A DNA stretch of 64,000 nucleotides, taken from contig NW_017803921.1 in NCBI RefSeq assembly GCF_001625305.1, positions 2,232,854 to 2,296,853 on the forward strand, read 5' to 3'. Under the pieces are notes generated by a model. That model was not told the origin of the DNA, ran no database searches, and saw only the letters and a program-made list of their open reading frames with translations. The DNA comes from Branchiostoma belcheri. Its lineage: Eukaryota; Chordata; Leptocardii; Amphioxiformes; Branchiostomatidae. A program made the translations under genes and the position numbers. Positions 36,570-51,720 of the stretch are shown piece after piece (the stretch's first letter is position 1; the number at the start of each line of letters is the position of its first letter).

Positions 36570-37269
36570 GTGTTGGCACATTAAAAACTTGCCTGTCTGG
36601 TAAAACATTGAAGCCAACAGAACTGAAACAAAACCAACTTTTGGTACATGCCATAGTTCGTTGTGATTTAGAAATATGACTTCTTGTCTGGATGTTCTGC
36701 TTAGAAGTATCCCGGTACCTCACATGGAATCAAAAGTAAACTACTGGGAGTAAATCCTCAGAATTAAATATTTTGCAAATTTGTCGAGTTAATTTTTCAG
36801 ATTAAAGGGGCATGAGTCGTGCTTGAAGTCGAGCACAGTTTGATAAAGCTGGTACAAGTTCTTGTTTAGACTTTTGCTACATTTGCTGAAGTTCTCATAC
36901 CACAGTTCACGCATGGTGAGTTCAGCGCTGATCCCAGTGCATGCTGGTAGGCACAGGGAATTATGGGTAGCACATGGGATAAAACGACATAATGACAATC
37001 TTGACTTGGAAAAACAGTAAAAATTGGGAGAAAGTTTTGCCTTTAAATATACACTCCTATAGCTGGACGACAAAATATTCTCCCTATTTGACTGAGTTCT
37101 ACTATTTTTTAAACCCGCCAAAAGGGTTTGGGGGAGCTTAACTCATCAAAATAATGGTGTTGTTTGGACATTGTACTACTCATAGTGCCTTGCACCTCCC
37201 ATCATGCCTTGGGACCTGTGGAAAAGGTCTGTGTCTTCAGCAGCCTCTGTTTAAATCGTGTTGTAGTGT

Positions 37270-40200
37270 CTAATAGAGAGACTCTGTGTTGTTGGTTCTT
37301 GGCATCTTGATCTTTTCAATGTTCTTCACTATGAGGTCATGAAGGGCAGCCTGCAATGGGAAAAGACCACAGTCAGAACAAAAACTAGATGTGGAGAATC
37401 CAGTGTTCTAGCCAGTATCTGTCTTTATGTCATTTGACAGAATTTTGCTGCTCATGATGGACAAAAATTTTGCCCAACCCTTCAATTTTGACCAACAAAA
37501 CTCATTTTAAAAAGCACTATCTCTAATAACAAGAAAAAAACTATTTTCATTGAGGAGTAAACTTAGTTTACATGTGTGTGTACATGTATATCTATACAAT
37601 GTAAGCAGAGTTAGCTGTTCCAAACATCCTATATGAGAGGATGTCCCTAACCAAAGTAAGGTACTCATTTTCACCTGAGTCAAGTGAGGAAATAGGTGTA
37701 AAGTGCAAGTGGCATAACATTGGGGCCTGCCAGGGAACCGAAGCTGGTACACTTAGGTTTTAAGTCAAAAACTGACCTGGTTGCCACATGCTAAATGTGA
37801 AGGATAACATGTAAATGAGGACAGGAGTGGGTGGCAGACTCATCTGCAGAAAGCAATCAGAGGAGCAGGCAGGAGCTTGTCTAAGAATAGACTCCAGGCT
37901 TATACAAACCACCAGACTGCCCCACTTCTGTACCTTGAAATTTTTTAAAGCAACTTGCATGTCTATATTACAGACTGCAAAGATAACATATCATGACTGT
38001 ATATTCATTTGCTTTCTAGCTCTCTGATCATGATACTTCCACTTGCATGTTTCTATGAACAGAGTACACAATATTTGTGTGATGTCCTGCAAGTCAACAT
38101 TCAATACAACTACCTTCAGTGATTTTTGCTGGTACACCCAAACTTTTTAGTGTTGGCACCATCAGTGCTCTTAAGTCAAAAAGTTGGTCTGGAGCCCTGT
38201 AATGGCTTGCTGACCTCTGCTGAAATATCCCGTACTCACATAACTTCAGCTCGCAGCAGACCAATTGTAAGCTGATGACGTCCTTTTTGTCCCTCTAACT
38301 AGTTTGTAGAGAATTAACATTTTCTTCCCAATCTTGTAAGTTTTTTCCCAAATAGAACAAAAATCAGAGATTTCAGACTTCAAGAAGTACTGAAGAGTCC
38401 CTTGTGCACTCCCTTGCTAAATTCCTGCTGGCTACGGGTCAGAGCCATTTCCTGTGTCTGACCTTTTGACTTCCTGTCATTCTGCCTGTCAATCTTGCTC
38501 CCATCCATGTGCTGTCAACCTACTTTGTCCAGACAAACACACAACTCAGCCACCCAAAACATCCCTTCTGTCCCCTGAAATGAATCTGTCTACTCACATA
38601 GCTGTTGCGCAGCTCACAGCAGACCAACCGTAAGCTGATGAACTCCTTTTCATCCATCTCCTCCACCGCTCGTCGGTAGTCCTCCACGTGGGGGTACTTG
38701 GCTACTTTAGACACCAGCTTCCCTCTTGTGATAAAGTACCTGCAAGTAGTCAAGGTAGGGAAAGACGGTTGCATTTCTTGAATCAGCTCTTACGATTAAA
38801 TAAAGTCTGCAAATAAAATGCCTCTGGAGTTCTAAAGGAAGCTGCTAGTCGACCCAAACTTATATCACTTCTTCCTGAGCACCAGAACTATCTACTGACC
38901 AAAAATCGTGACCATGGTATGTCCAGAGAGAATATGAGAAGGAAACTGGAGTTCTGCAGTAAGAGTCCAAAATCCATTCAATTCTTCAATAAGTCAAGAC
39001 CTACCAACCTGCCAACTTTCAAAACAATCTATCTACATGTATATCTTCAACCACAGCCTAACAATTGTAAAACCAGCTCCCACTCTCCATTCCATAGATG
39101 CCAAACGGACAGGAAACATACAAACTCACCAGTGAGACACCCAAAACAATACTTCCCGGGAGTAAAAAACAGAAAACCGTGAACATTTCTTACCTTGAGA
39201 TCTGGTCGAGGTAAGCCGCCGCCTCGCTCTCATACTGCCGCAGCTCGCCCAGCGTGTCCTCCTGGATGGAGACACCAAAGTTGTTCCCGTCTTCGATCCG
39301 CGGGATCAGAAGCTGAACCCACATCTTCAACTGAAACAAGACATCTGAGACATCACACCCCCAGAACTTCTGAATACACGTTACTACAATATTACTAAAA
39401 ACATGTTTAGACCAATGTCATAAGCAAAAATGAACTACTTTGAAATATTTCTACATCAACAATTCTACAAAGGGAAACCATAATTGACTTCTCACAAAAG
39501 TGTGACCAATCAGTGACTCTGTCACTGGTTTCAGTGTTAGATACGACACTAACTGTAAGGAACAAGGGTCCTGGTTGGACATGCACATTGTGCAGCTCAT
39601 TAACATAAAAAATGTCTTCCTACCATGTTGCATTTTTCCACTAGCGTCCTGATTTCTGGTTTCATGACTTCGATGATTTTTGTCAGTTTGGTGTTACAGG
39701 TGACTTTGCCGGCAGGATTCAGGTAGACTTTAGTACCTAGTCACAAACGGGATAATTTCATCAGGTTGGTAAGTCACTTCACTTGGTTACGTAAAAAAAG
39801 AGTCTTTTATTCCATGTTCTAGAAAGGGAAAGATAAGTATGTGAAGAAACCTTACCTTGGATAGTGAGCTCACCTTGGATATCATCCAAACTGTGGTCTA
39901 GCTTCCTTCTCTTGGCATCAGACTGGCATACAGAACAGAACAACACACATTTCAGACATCTGTAATATGTCTTACAATTAAGGCTGTAAAATTCTACACA
40001 AGACATATAGATAATATAAACACAAGAAATAGAAGACTTCAGAATTCCAGGGAGTATGCAATCCTCAGCTTCCTGAATTCCCTCCATGTTGATTTCTAAT
40101 TCCTGGTGTCTTCCTGGACTGATTCTGAGACCTTTGAGGCTTTACAATGTGGCTATAGGTTAGTGGCCAGGACATCAGGAGACGAAGGTCGTTAACCAGT

Positions 40201-41878
40201 AATTATCCAGGTGTGGTTGCTTACCTGATGAGAGTTAACGAGGACGGGGTCAGGTATGGGCACGTTCAGGTCCATGTGCATCTGTGTCAGGTCGTCACAC
40301 TGGAACATGTCCGACTGTAGGGAACACAACCGTATTCAGTACAGTACATTCATAATATACAAATAATTTAATAAGGTAGGTAAGAGTAAAGGTAGTCCCA
40401 TACTCGGTCATAGCCTTTTTCAGGCAGCATGGACAGTGGGTTGTTAATCCACTGTGTCTATAAGGACACAGTATTGGATTGGGAAGGTAGAGACCATTCC
40501 TCTCCTTCTACCACCACAACATATACTAGTAATAATAAAATCAGTGTGGCCTGACTGTAAATGGTAAGGCCCTCAGCATGTGGTTACCTTTAGTAGTTCG
40601 TCCAGTTGAATAATTTTCTTGGGAAAGTCATCGGTGACGATCGTCTCTGCCTGGAAAACATACGAGGTGTGATTAAATATTACAGTCTCCCTCACTCATA
40701 CTCACTACCTGGTTTTCTGGTCGTACTATAGAAATACAAAACACACATTTGCAGTATCATGATTTTACATAAAGAGGACACTACAAAAATAAAACCACAG
40801 TTAATGTTGCATGATGTAAAGTACATGTACATGTATTATGTGATGAGATTAGAATAATCGAAATATATTATACATCATACTGCTATAGCGGACCATAATA
40901 GAATGTCTGTAGATGTAACAACATCAGACAATGCAATAGTACTATTTAGTAGGAGTAATTTAGTAACTTCAAATCACCCGGACGGAGGCCTGGCGACCTC
41001 CGTCTTGTATATGCCACATGGTGATTTACATCATTCACCCGGACGGAGGCCTGGCGAACCCCGTCTGTATCAGCCAAATCTTGGAGAGGAGATAGGCGCC
41101 GCCAAGATTATAAGCCTGAGGAGTCATCGTGACAAGTCCAGACATGTTGCTGGCTGTCATGATGCCCCTACGGCCGTGAAGGCTATGGGACTTACATTAC
41201 ATTACAATTTAGTGGTAATCTAAAAAATTGTCATACTGGATATCAAGTCTAATTTAATATCTCTAAATTGCCCACTAAAACAGCGCAGGTTACAAAAATC
41301 AGGTCCTTACCTCCTTGCAGAAGTGTTCCTTGAAATCTTTGACCTGGTGGCACAAAATCAGAGTAAAAGTTACATCACCAACAAGTACGAAATGTATGTA
41401 TCTGTTTAGCCGCCAAAACCAGTTACTTGTAGTGATATAATGTGTTACTATGATTAAATTTTCGTTGTTATTGTTGTTCTTGCTTACTGTCGACTATTTT
41501 GCTACAGGTAGTCTATACGTGCTATAGTATATAATTTGGTACCGCTATATTTTCTCCTACACCCCCCACCCCCATATAGAAAAGCACGTGTACAACGAAA
41601 TAGCATATAACTTTGTGAAAGTCAAACTTTCAGTACACATAACTCTTGATTTGAGTACAGTCAAAGCTATAATGTCATTGATATCAAAATTTTCTGGACT
41701 GTAATTCTGCGAAGTTGAAAAGTTAGAAATTATTGGCAAACGCAGGTCCAAACGCGCCATTCTTGCAGCCGGGAAGAGGGGGGGGGCATTAACACATGGC
41801 GGGGTCTACAGGACAAAACCTGCCCCTGGGTGGGGTAGTTTTAGTGTCACTCACCTTGTCATCCTTACAGAAAGACAT
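37270..41878 (-). CDS. PSME3: Proteasome activator complex subunit 3 (PA28-gamma / REG-gamma), complete
   Basis: Nine exons: 41878-41855, 41343-41311, 40650-40588, 40314-40225, 39922-39856, 39736-39624, 39330-39194, 38739-38598 and 37350-37270. All introns have GT-AG ends and compatible phases, giving 249 aa against about 254 in mammals. Recognisable blocks are DDFPKKIIQLDELLK (helix 1), DLTQMHMDLNVPIPDPVLVNSH, the short homologue-specific insert with nuclear signal AKRRKLD (about 73-79), KPEIRTLVEKCNM, the activation loop RIEDGNNFG (141-149), YPHVEDYRRAV, and the C-terminus KIKMPRTNNTESLY. The family forms a nuclear heptameric ring that docks on the 20S proteasome and promotes ubiquitin-independent degradation. 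The KRRKLD insert, in place of a long KEKE loop, marks the gamma class. The N-terminus is shorter than in mammals, and exon 1 encodes only MSFCKDDK. The intron before the last exon holds a broken partial copy of exon 8. Confidence 0.96.
37661..37730 (-). mobile_element. SINE core fragment in the region downstream of PSME3 intron 8 donor
   Basis: The minus strand reads GCACTTTACACC, CCTCACTTGACTCAGGTGAA and GTACC, matching the core of the SINE at 7950. No tRNA-like head remains. Confidence 0.6.
38240..38297 (-). pseudogene. Degenerate partial copy of PSME3 exon 8 with its splice donor
   Basis: The minus strand decodes as RDKKDVISLQLVCCELK followed by GTGAGT, matching DEKEFISLRLVCCELRNSY and the donor of true exon 8. 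Similarity stops upstream and an in-frame TAG lies just before it, with no acceptor. The copy sits 358 bp downstream of the real donor, in the same intron. I read it as a partial tandem duplication, not a usable exon. Confidence 0.8.
40970..41068. repeat. Direct duplication in PSME3 intron 2
   Basis: TCACCCGGACGGAGGCCTGGCGA occurs near 40975 and again near 41036, each followed by CCCCGTCT or CTCCGTCT, about 61 bp apart. It is GC-rich in an AT-rich intron. Confidence 0.8.
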
Positions 41879-41990
41879 AATGATGCTTCACACTACACAC
41901 ACGGATTTAAAAATAAACGTTTTCAATAAATATTAGTTAGAATATCATTCGAAGAACTGTTCAGTTCGTGTGTCGTATGGGTACATTGAA

Positions 41991-42000
41991 CGCATGCGCA
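41991..42000. promoter_or_regulatory. NRF-1-like site upstream of PSME3
   Basis: CGCATGCGCA lies about 115 bp upstream of the PSME3 ATG. It resembles the palindromic NRF-1 site common in housekeeping promoters. Evidence is motif and position only. Confidence 0.35.
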
Positions 42001-42775
42001 CTTGTAAGAATGTACCAATTTTTGTACAGGGGGTTTCCTCTCTTCGACGAGTTTGAACTGTAGGTATCAAATGTCATATAGAGTACAGAGTAAGTAAAAT
42101 TGAAATTAGATAAAAATATAAAATTGGGAGTATTTTCGGCAAAGATAAATCCATGCACACTGTAATCAAATTTTCGGAGATTCCAATACATGTATTCTAT
42201 CGACATCAAAATCCTTTTTTCCCCTTTTACCTAGGTATAAAGGAGAGGTATAAAGCAACCCTTAGTACATGTATAACCATGGAGGTAAAAAAATCACAAG
42301 AAGGGAGCACAAAATTAGATTTTTTACCCCCATTGTATTACCAATGATATACTAGTATGATCTTTTAAAGGAATAATGCCCTCAGTATAACAGGTGGTAC
42401 GGAGGTAACGTTATACTTTTTGTATGTTAACATTTATCTGTAAGTTTGCTTGTGTTTGTATAACATTATATGTTCATGTATTTGAATGGAGTAGAGTGGT
42501 AGCATCAGACCATGATGCCCGCAGAGGATTGATTGAGAGTGGTAGCAGGTTGAAATAAAATGAATGCAAATATTTCAAACCATTTTAAAAACTTTTTTTA
42601 CTCATTCTTAGCTGGAATTTTCTTTGGGCACTCATTTAATACTTCTGCTTTTGAGCACTGGCTGAGTCAGTGAGTGGTCTACCTTCAATTTTTAAATTTT
42701 ATGTACTAGTACTCAATCAACTTCTGCACAATAAAATGTAGTCGCTAGAGGTCGCAGGGGTGCGGGGCGTTCCGG

Positions 42776-42884
42776 TCACGTGATAGGGGGTCACGCAATT
42801 GAGCATTACTCAGACCCCTCTGACGTGGCACATGCAACGACACCTTTTCACATCCGCCATTTTGGAGACTGGTATCTACCTGAG
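42776..42884 (+). promoter_or_regulatory. Candidate ARF1 promoter and first non-coding exon
   Basis: TCACGTGA (42776-42783), a TGACGTGG element, and CCGCCATTTTGG (42854-42865, a YY1 site typical of transcription starts) lie in one 90-bp GC-rich patch. A donor-like GAG|GTGGGT follows at 42884/42885. ARF1 coding exon 1 is preceded by an acceptor (tttttcCAG, exon from 44344), so an upstream non-coding exon is required. A second candidate donor is CAG|GTAAAA at 43618/43619. Confidence 0.5.
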
Positions 42885-44312
42885 GTGGGTCTCAAAATCT
42901 TCTCTTTCACATTTTAACCCACATTTCCTCATATATTCTCCTTACACACCATACTATAATAGTTCTTATACTATAGGGTCTATTTTTAAACGGTATTTGA
43001 GGCCAAATTCGTGTCTTGTTCCTGGTTGCCCAATCTGGCGCCGACTTCCGCTAGTGTATGTAAGACAAGGTTGTCTGTTCATTTTCTTGCGAACGTTTTA
43101 GGAACAGGTTGTTTCTTGGCTTCTTAGCCACAAAACGACGACTCTTTCTGTGCGTTTTAATTAGTAGGAAGCTTTTTGGCTTCTTTTGGTGCGTTTTGAC
43201 TTGTGGAATCGCAGCGAGTGTGAATTTTTAGGGACCTGAAACGGCACGGTACTGTACTTGTAAATCGCGCCGGTAGTTTCAGTAGCTACCCCCCTCCCTC
43301 CCACCCAAACGCACATTTCGCTTTAGTACATCAGTTTGGGAAGGATTTTGTCGGCAAGCACATTTCGAATACGTCGAAAATGTTCGTCTGGAACTGAACC
43401 CAAGCCCAAATCGTACGTAATACATGAGGAATGTTTGGGGGAGAGAAAAAAACGTGCGATGTCCACGTATATCGTAACTCGCCATAATTTGCTGTCAGTC
43501 AGTCACATGAATCGGGGCGTGACAAACTTTACTCCCGAAACTTCTGGTTGTCCCTCCTCAAAATCAGCCGCAAAACATCCCACATCATTCTCGAGGGGGT
43601 GGATTGGCCTCTTGTCAGGTAAAAGTGGGTCTATCATGCCGTGATTTTTGTCAAAATCGCACCGGTTTTTGTAAAAATGTGTCTTTATCACGGCAACAAT
43701 TACTAACACGTTTTACTCCATTCTTTTTCTTGGAATTTGTCGTTTGTATGGTTTGAATGACTCCCACCAAGAGTTGATAGTCATTTTTCAAAACCACAAG
43801 TTATATAAATAGACAATCAGGATATAGCAATCACACAATCTGATAATGCTTTTTGTCCTACAATCCTACCTTGAAGGCATGAAACTCCATGCTCCATATA
43901 TTATCCTTGCTCTGTGTAAAGTGTAATTATGAATATGAAAATTATGTACCGGACTAGACGGTTGAAATTTGCCTTGAATCTCTTTGAAAACACATGTTTG
44001 TGATTGTGAATATCTGGGGAGAAAACTTGTTACGACATGGCTAAGTATTGAGGGTGTTGGCAAATTGGATGTTTGCCCAATCATTATGTCAGTTAGTTTT
44101 CAGTGTAAACCAGACTGTGGGTTGGTGTGCACAAAACTTGGCAAACCTGTCCACAAGCCAGCTTAGAGTGAGAACAAAGCTAACAGTAACATTCTCTGGG
44201 CATGTGCTCACTTTGAAATCAGGGTTCGCATAACCAGATGTAGGGTCATTGAAGGTAAGAGATGAAAAAAATTTGGATAAAAGACAGCTTTTTTTCTACA
44301 GTTCACTTCTAA

Positions 44313-46115
<1,803 letters not shown>

Positions 46116-48050
46116 CTTCACCTAGCAGAAACACATGGTTTTGGGCAGCTTGGAGGAGGGGGCACTGTTCAGCCTTGTACAAAGCTATCCCTGACCGACC
46201 CTTGTAGTTTTCCTTATCATTCTGTAGGATTTTATTCCTGTATCGAAGGATCTCCTTTGTGAGGGTATGGTGACGAGAGGTTTCCAATTGAAACCATCAA
46301 TATTCTGTCATTGTTAGGACAGTAAAGCCAGCATTACTTGTTGCGGCATCCCTGTTTGTGAACTGTTCACCTGTGTACACACATTGTTGACTAGTTTCGC
46401 AGCACCTGGCACAGGTAACTTAACACAGTACTGCAGTAATGCGTCCAAGCAAGTCTTAGCCCCTAACTTTTAACAGATGTGGACTTGGTGTGCAGATGGG
46501 TGAAATTGTTTTTACAAAGGGGACAGCTAGAAGCAACATAAGAGGACTGGCAGAAAGAAAATCTTTGGGAATATAGAAAGAAATTGAGACCTTGTCTTGG
46601 CTAAACTCATGTTTGTTCATGCAGAATTGTAAGGAAAGCTGTAAGGGATCCTTCAGGATTTGGAAAGTGATAGTGTAATCATTTGTTACATAGTGTAAGA
46701 CCTTTTAGCAAACGAAACGAGAATCCAGTTTTCCTCTCACTTTGATTTTCAAGTTACTAATTGAGTGTTCTCGAGCCCAGACCAAATTACCACACATATA
46801 AACAATGGCTGTGATTATATACTGCACAGAACCAGTAAAAAAACCTTGCACATTTCCTCATTTGTACATTTCCTTTTAGTTGGTTACAGGCACATAGGAG
46901 AAACTAGATACATCAGACAACGCAGTGTTTTTAGTAAAAAAAGAAAAAGCTAAATGTCCACAGCATTCAAGTCAGGTCATGTCAGATAAACCAATGGATG
47001 ATGCTCACACATATACCTTCAACCTAATAATTGTATGTTGGTACTTTCTGGTAGCAGGCACTGCAAGCATAAGAGTTTGATGTAAATTATATGTGAAATA
47101 AACAAGCAAGCATCTGTTTATTTGCAGAACTGTTTATTTACAAGAGTGGTGAAAACTGTAATACTAAGATGTACCTAAATCAGTATATTGTGTATTGTCT
47201 ATCTCAATGCTACTAACAAACCGTATGTCTTGCTTTCTTTGGACAGAATTTGTAATTGTTGACGTCATCCATGGATTTTATTAAGATGGCCTCTGTATGG
47301 ATAGCAAGAAAGCAGATTTTTTTTGTTTTCTCGTAAACAGTACTAAGTCGGCAGGCAGTTTAGTGGTGAATATGTTCTGCCTGTATTGAGAACAGCACTT
47401 GTTATTGACTGTCATCCGTGTCACACTGGTTGTGTGTTGTACGCAGACTTTCAGAAACTATACGACAGCGACTTGCTGGCAGAGTTAAACTGTTTTAGTG
47501 CTGCCGACGCGCTCAACTACTTCTGTGTTTTTTGGGAAAATTAAGTTAGAGATGTTGTTTCTCACCTGCAGTCTGACCATAGAAAGGCTTCCTTTTCTTA
47601 AATGATCCTGGTAATTTTACGAACAGTGCATTTGGAAGTTGTGAAATGTGTATAGTCCCCGTGAAACACTAGCGACAAACTGTATTTGTAGTATCTGACA
47701 AAGAAGCTCTAATCATCTGAATATACAAGATGTGATACATGCGTTTGCATCAGAATTGTTTTAGGCGAGGTGTTGGAAATCAGTATTCGAACACAAGACT
47801 GGTCGGCTGTACAGAGGTGTATCACATTGATTTAATATTATCTGGCATGCTAAATACTGTTGTACTGGGATCGTTTCTGACTTAGTATATATGACATGAT
47901 TTAAGCTACTCTTAGTAAGAGAGATGGAGACCAGTGTATAATGTATCTGTCAGACCTGCTCTAGAAAATGATGAAGAGTTTGTCCAGGGAGTATTGATTC
48001 ATTACCATGTATGTATGCACTCTACATTAATAAACTTGCAATTACTGCTG
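46116..48050 (+). other. Probable ARF1 3' untranslated region
   Basis: No coding sequence is seen. AATAAA signals occur near 47097 and at 48029-48034 (ATTAATAAACTTGC). The second would give a 3' UTR of about 1.9 kb, plausible for ARF1 genes. Assigned by position. Confidence 0.4.
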
Positions 48051-48455
48051 TCACTCGGAGAGCTTTCCTTCTTCACTAACTCCTGAAATGTTTGCGATGG
48101 GTTTATTTTTGCAATGACCTGTCCACCGTGGAATTATGGTGCCCTGAATATGACATCACTGACTTTAATTCTTTGCATACTGTAAGTCTTAACATGCTTG
48201 CATTGGATTTATTTTTGCAACAAAGTAAACCCATCCTGAAAACAAGGAGAAGTCGTAGACATCATCCCTCCATGAAATAGCTTGTTATTTTGTAATCTTT
48301 TGGTGTATTTCAATAGAGATATTATGAGTCAAACTTTGTTTTTATCAGCAGAATGATTTGTGGTGGCACTTTATCAAGCTGTCATGTCATGGGCAGGCGT
48401 TTAGTGTCTTGTTACCATGGTTTGTTTACTTTGATGGCCAGCAGGTCATTTGCCT

Positions 48456-48547
48456 TAGCCTGGGTACCATCCCCAGTAGTATGATTCGCAAACTCTATAA
48501 CTGTTATAGAGTTTGCGAATATACTACTGGGGATGGTACCCAGGCTA
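48456..48547. mobile_element. 92-bp near-perfect hairpin MITE, family TAGCCTGGGTACC
   Basis: The two arms of about 43 bp are nearly exact reverse complements (TAGCCTGGGTACCATCCCC ... GGGGATGGTACCCAGGCTA) around a few unpaired bases. The element is flanked by 9-bp direct repeats CATTTGCCT (48447-48455 and 48548-48556). A second copy is at 63030-63126. Confidence 0.9.
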
Positions 48548-50162
48548 CATTTGCCTGTACATGTAGGTCAATGACCAGACAGGCAAATGACCTGCAGACC
48601 AGACAAACAAGATTTATTTTCCTGCAGATTCTGTCTAGGGGTAAAAATAGATAGGGCTGCCTGGGTCTGGCCTGCCAGCTGGAGGTATAAACAAAAACAC
48701 TCTGTCCCAACTTTTGGGTCAAACAGACCATCCTATTATGAAGTAGGGGTGAAAAAGTGAAAATCCTTTTAAATTAAGCAATAAAAATATGCGACAACCT
48801 GCTAATGCACTCCAAAACACAAAGAGACTCAACAACTACCCACATACCAAAAATCATACCAAACCATCCCCCAGATTTTCCAAACATTCAACACAAAAAG
48901 TCCAACATTAAACATTTTGTAAATATCAAACGCAAACAGCTAGGGGACCCAAATTTAAACCACTAAACCATGGTAATAACAACTACATGCTACCTTAATA
49001 TCGCACAAACAGTCCATAACGCGAAAACAACAGAATAAAAAAATTAAACTGCAGTACCAAGGTCAATCACCAGGGGCTCAAAGTCAACCTACACAATCTC
49101 CAAGGCCCCATCCATCAATCTGCCAAATATCGTACAGTTCCTTCTCACCGATCTTCAGATATCAGACCAAACATGAAACGGAGTAAAAACAGTACCCCCA
49201 TTTTCATGGAGGGTAAAAATAGGCATTTCCACTGCAATACACGTATTACATAATTGCCAGTCTCCACCAGACTAACAATTTAGGTTCAAAAACAGTAAAA
49301 TTTATCCTAACGGAGAATAATTGTCTCACCTGCAAACTTAAAACCCCACCAAGTGAATCAGTGGTGAAGGTACCCATGAGATACACAAGAAAACAGTTAC
49401 TAGTATTCAACAGGATAGATTTTAAACTACAGATGCCGTTAGACCAGGAGTAGTGGATGCTACAATGTACTTGAAATGTCTGACAGTGTTAACAGTTACC
49501 ATGTGAAACAAAGGAATCCTCTTACTTGAAAATATGAACTTACTTGTACATGAAACAACAACCCAATATTTGTATGCAAAAGTAGAGACTTTATTTCACT
49601 TCACAACTGGGATAAATGACTTTAAAATCTTAATCACAATCTGTCCTACTTCAAGTCGACTATTATATGCACTGGTCTGCTTAATACTGTACACAGTAGG
49701 CCTTGTAAACCCTGCCTGTCCAAAATATCAACTTGTGTTATCAATGATTGCCTTCATGTACATTATCGGTGGGATCGAGTTTACATTGAAAACATCTCTG
49801 TATACTTCAAATTCTTTATCTATTTAAAAGCTTTATATAGTTGTTCTGCAAAATCCATCTTGCCTTTCTGCACTCAATGCAAGTCACACTAAATGGAAGT
49901 CCTAGGTTCTCAGAAATAAGCCAGTTCACTGTTAAAACTGCATGCACAAGGTCAAAGGTGACGGCCCCTAAATTGTATCGGTTTTGTTTCTGTCTCAGAG
50001 GCCTTCAATCTTGATGTATTATTACCCAATAATGGTATGGCAATATGCAGTTCAAACTGTGAGCCAGCATATTTCATGGAGAAGAAAAGAACTGATGAAG
50101 TACGGAGCTATGTATATACTGTAGTCACAATCTCTGTCATGCAGATACAACCTCAAATGATT

Positions 50163-50289
50163 TAGCCTCTAGCAGGCTTTGGGAAGTGGCTGGAAAGAGT
50201 AGAAACTGGCCAAATAGTACAGATAACATGCCAGGGGAGTTTAGCAGATCTACTCTTTCCATCCGCTTCCCAGAGCCTGGTAAAGGCAA
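50163..50289. mobile_element. 127-bp MITE, TAGCCTCTACCAGGC family, intact
   Basis: The left end TAGCCTCTAGCAGGC and right end GCCTGGTAAAGGCAA are inverted repeats, extending inward to TGGAAAGAGTAGA and TCTACTCTTTCCA. The target duplication CAAATGATT (50154-50162 and 50290-50298) is 9 bp and exact. Confidence 0.88.
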
Positions 50290-51479
50290 CAAATGATTAT
50301 CTTGGTTTCACTCAACACACTTAAGTTTCTCAAGTTCTCTGTACTACCAATACAGCACTGGAGTACTATGGTAACTGTTGCTTACAAAAGGCTGAAATAC
50401 AAGTTCATGACAGCTCACCCGAATATCAACACAAATGCAGAGGACAGAAATACAGCAAGAGTTTTAACATCGTAAAAGCAGGAGTTTTTCTAAAGTCTGC
50501 AACGTTCTCACAAAGGTATTGGCACTCTAGAAAGGTAGAGAACATTGGAGGATGTACAGCCCATTCTACTGCTGAGTCAGATGAACACAAGGCATTTTGT
50601 TACGTTTTCAATCCTGAATACATTGTACTTACACATTTGGTTACATCTGCCTAATACAAGCACTGATTGTAATAGAGAAAACATCTTGATTACCAGAATA
50701 GGCAACAATCGCACAGCTAACCTACAGTCCACAGAGAAAATCTACTAAAGTACTAAATAACGGCAGTGTTTACCAAAAAATGATTGTCCAGCTTTACGTC
50801 AAAAATCTCGTTACGTGTGCAAAAACTGATTACCTTAAATGTTACAAACGTTCCTAACTATCATTGTTTGAAGTAAAACATTGTCTCACTGCAAAATTGA
50901 TTTTCTGAATTTTCCCTGACAATAAATTCCTGTAGAGCTCTCTAACAATGATTACGTATTTCACTGATTGTATATTCAATTATAATAAACAAAAATACTG
51001 CTACTATGTTAGACTGTTAGCCTCCAAAACACACATACAGCCAAAATATTAATCATTTAACAATCTCAGTTCATCTAAGATTTTTCTACCAATAAAGGCT
51101 CTGCTCCTGAGGCGTAGCCAAAAAAACTTTTCACATAAAGTACACAACAGTTTGGCACATAAATCTCACTGGTGTTAAAATTCATGATTGTCTTATGTTT
51201 TAAATCAAAGTTATCTGCCTTCTTTACAACAGAATATAATAAGATATAGTATAATATTATACAACTTTTACATTGGTCTTTCTATTATAGAGGATCAAGC
51301 CTCAAGTTAAAGCAATTTTTCCAGAAATGTCTGAAATTTGGCAGAACATTTGCATGGGAAGAATCATCAGTATTAAATCAGATCATCTGAATAATTACTA
51401 TATAAACTATAGTACATACTAGATAGGGCATGTTGAACAACAATAAAAATAACTATTTACCAGGAATAAAAAATGTCAT

Positions 51480-51720
51480 ATAAACCATGGTTCATACACA
51501 TACTACATAAAACCATGGTCAAGTACATGTACATATATAAACCATGGTTCATACAGATACTGCAAAAAGTCATGGTTGATCACATGAACATCTATAAACC
51601 ATGGTTCATGCATATACCATAAAAACCATGGTTAAGTACATATTCTATAACCATGGTTCATATATGCACTGTATAAAGTCATGGTTCAGTATACAAATCA
51701 TGGCACAACCATACTGCATA
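51480..51720. repeat. Degenerate minisatellite built on palindromic AACCATGGTT
   Basis: ACCATGGT recurs about every 25-60 bp, separated by TCATACAGATACTGCATAAA-like and AAGTACATGTACAT-like spacers. Weaker copies (CATGGTACA) continue to about 51860. Confidence 0.8.
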
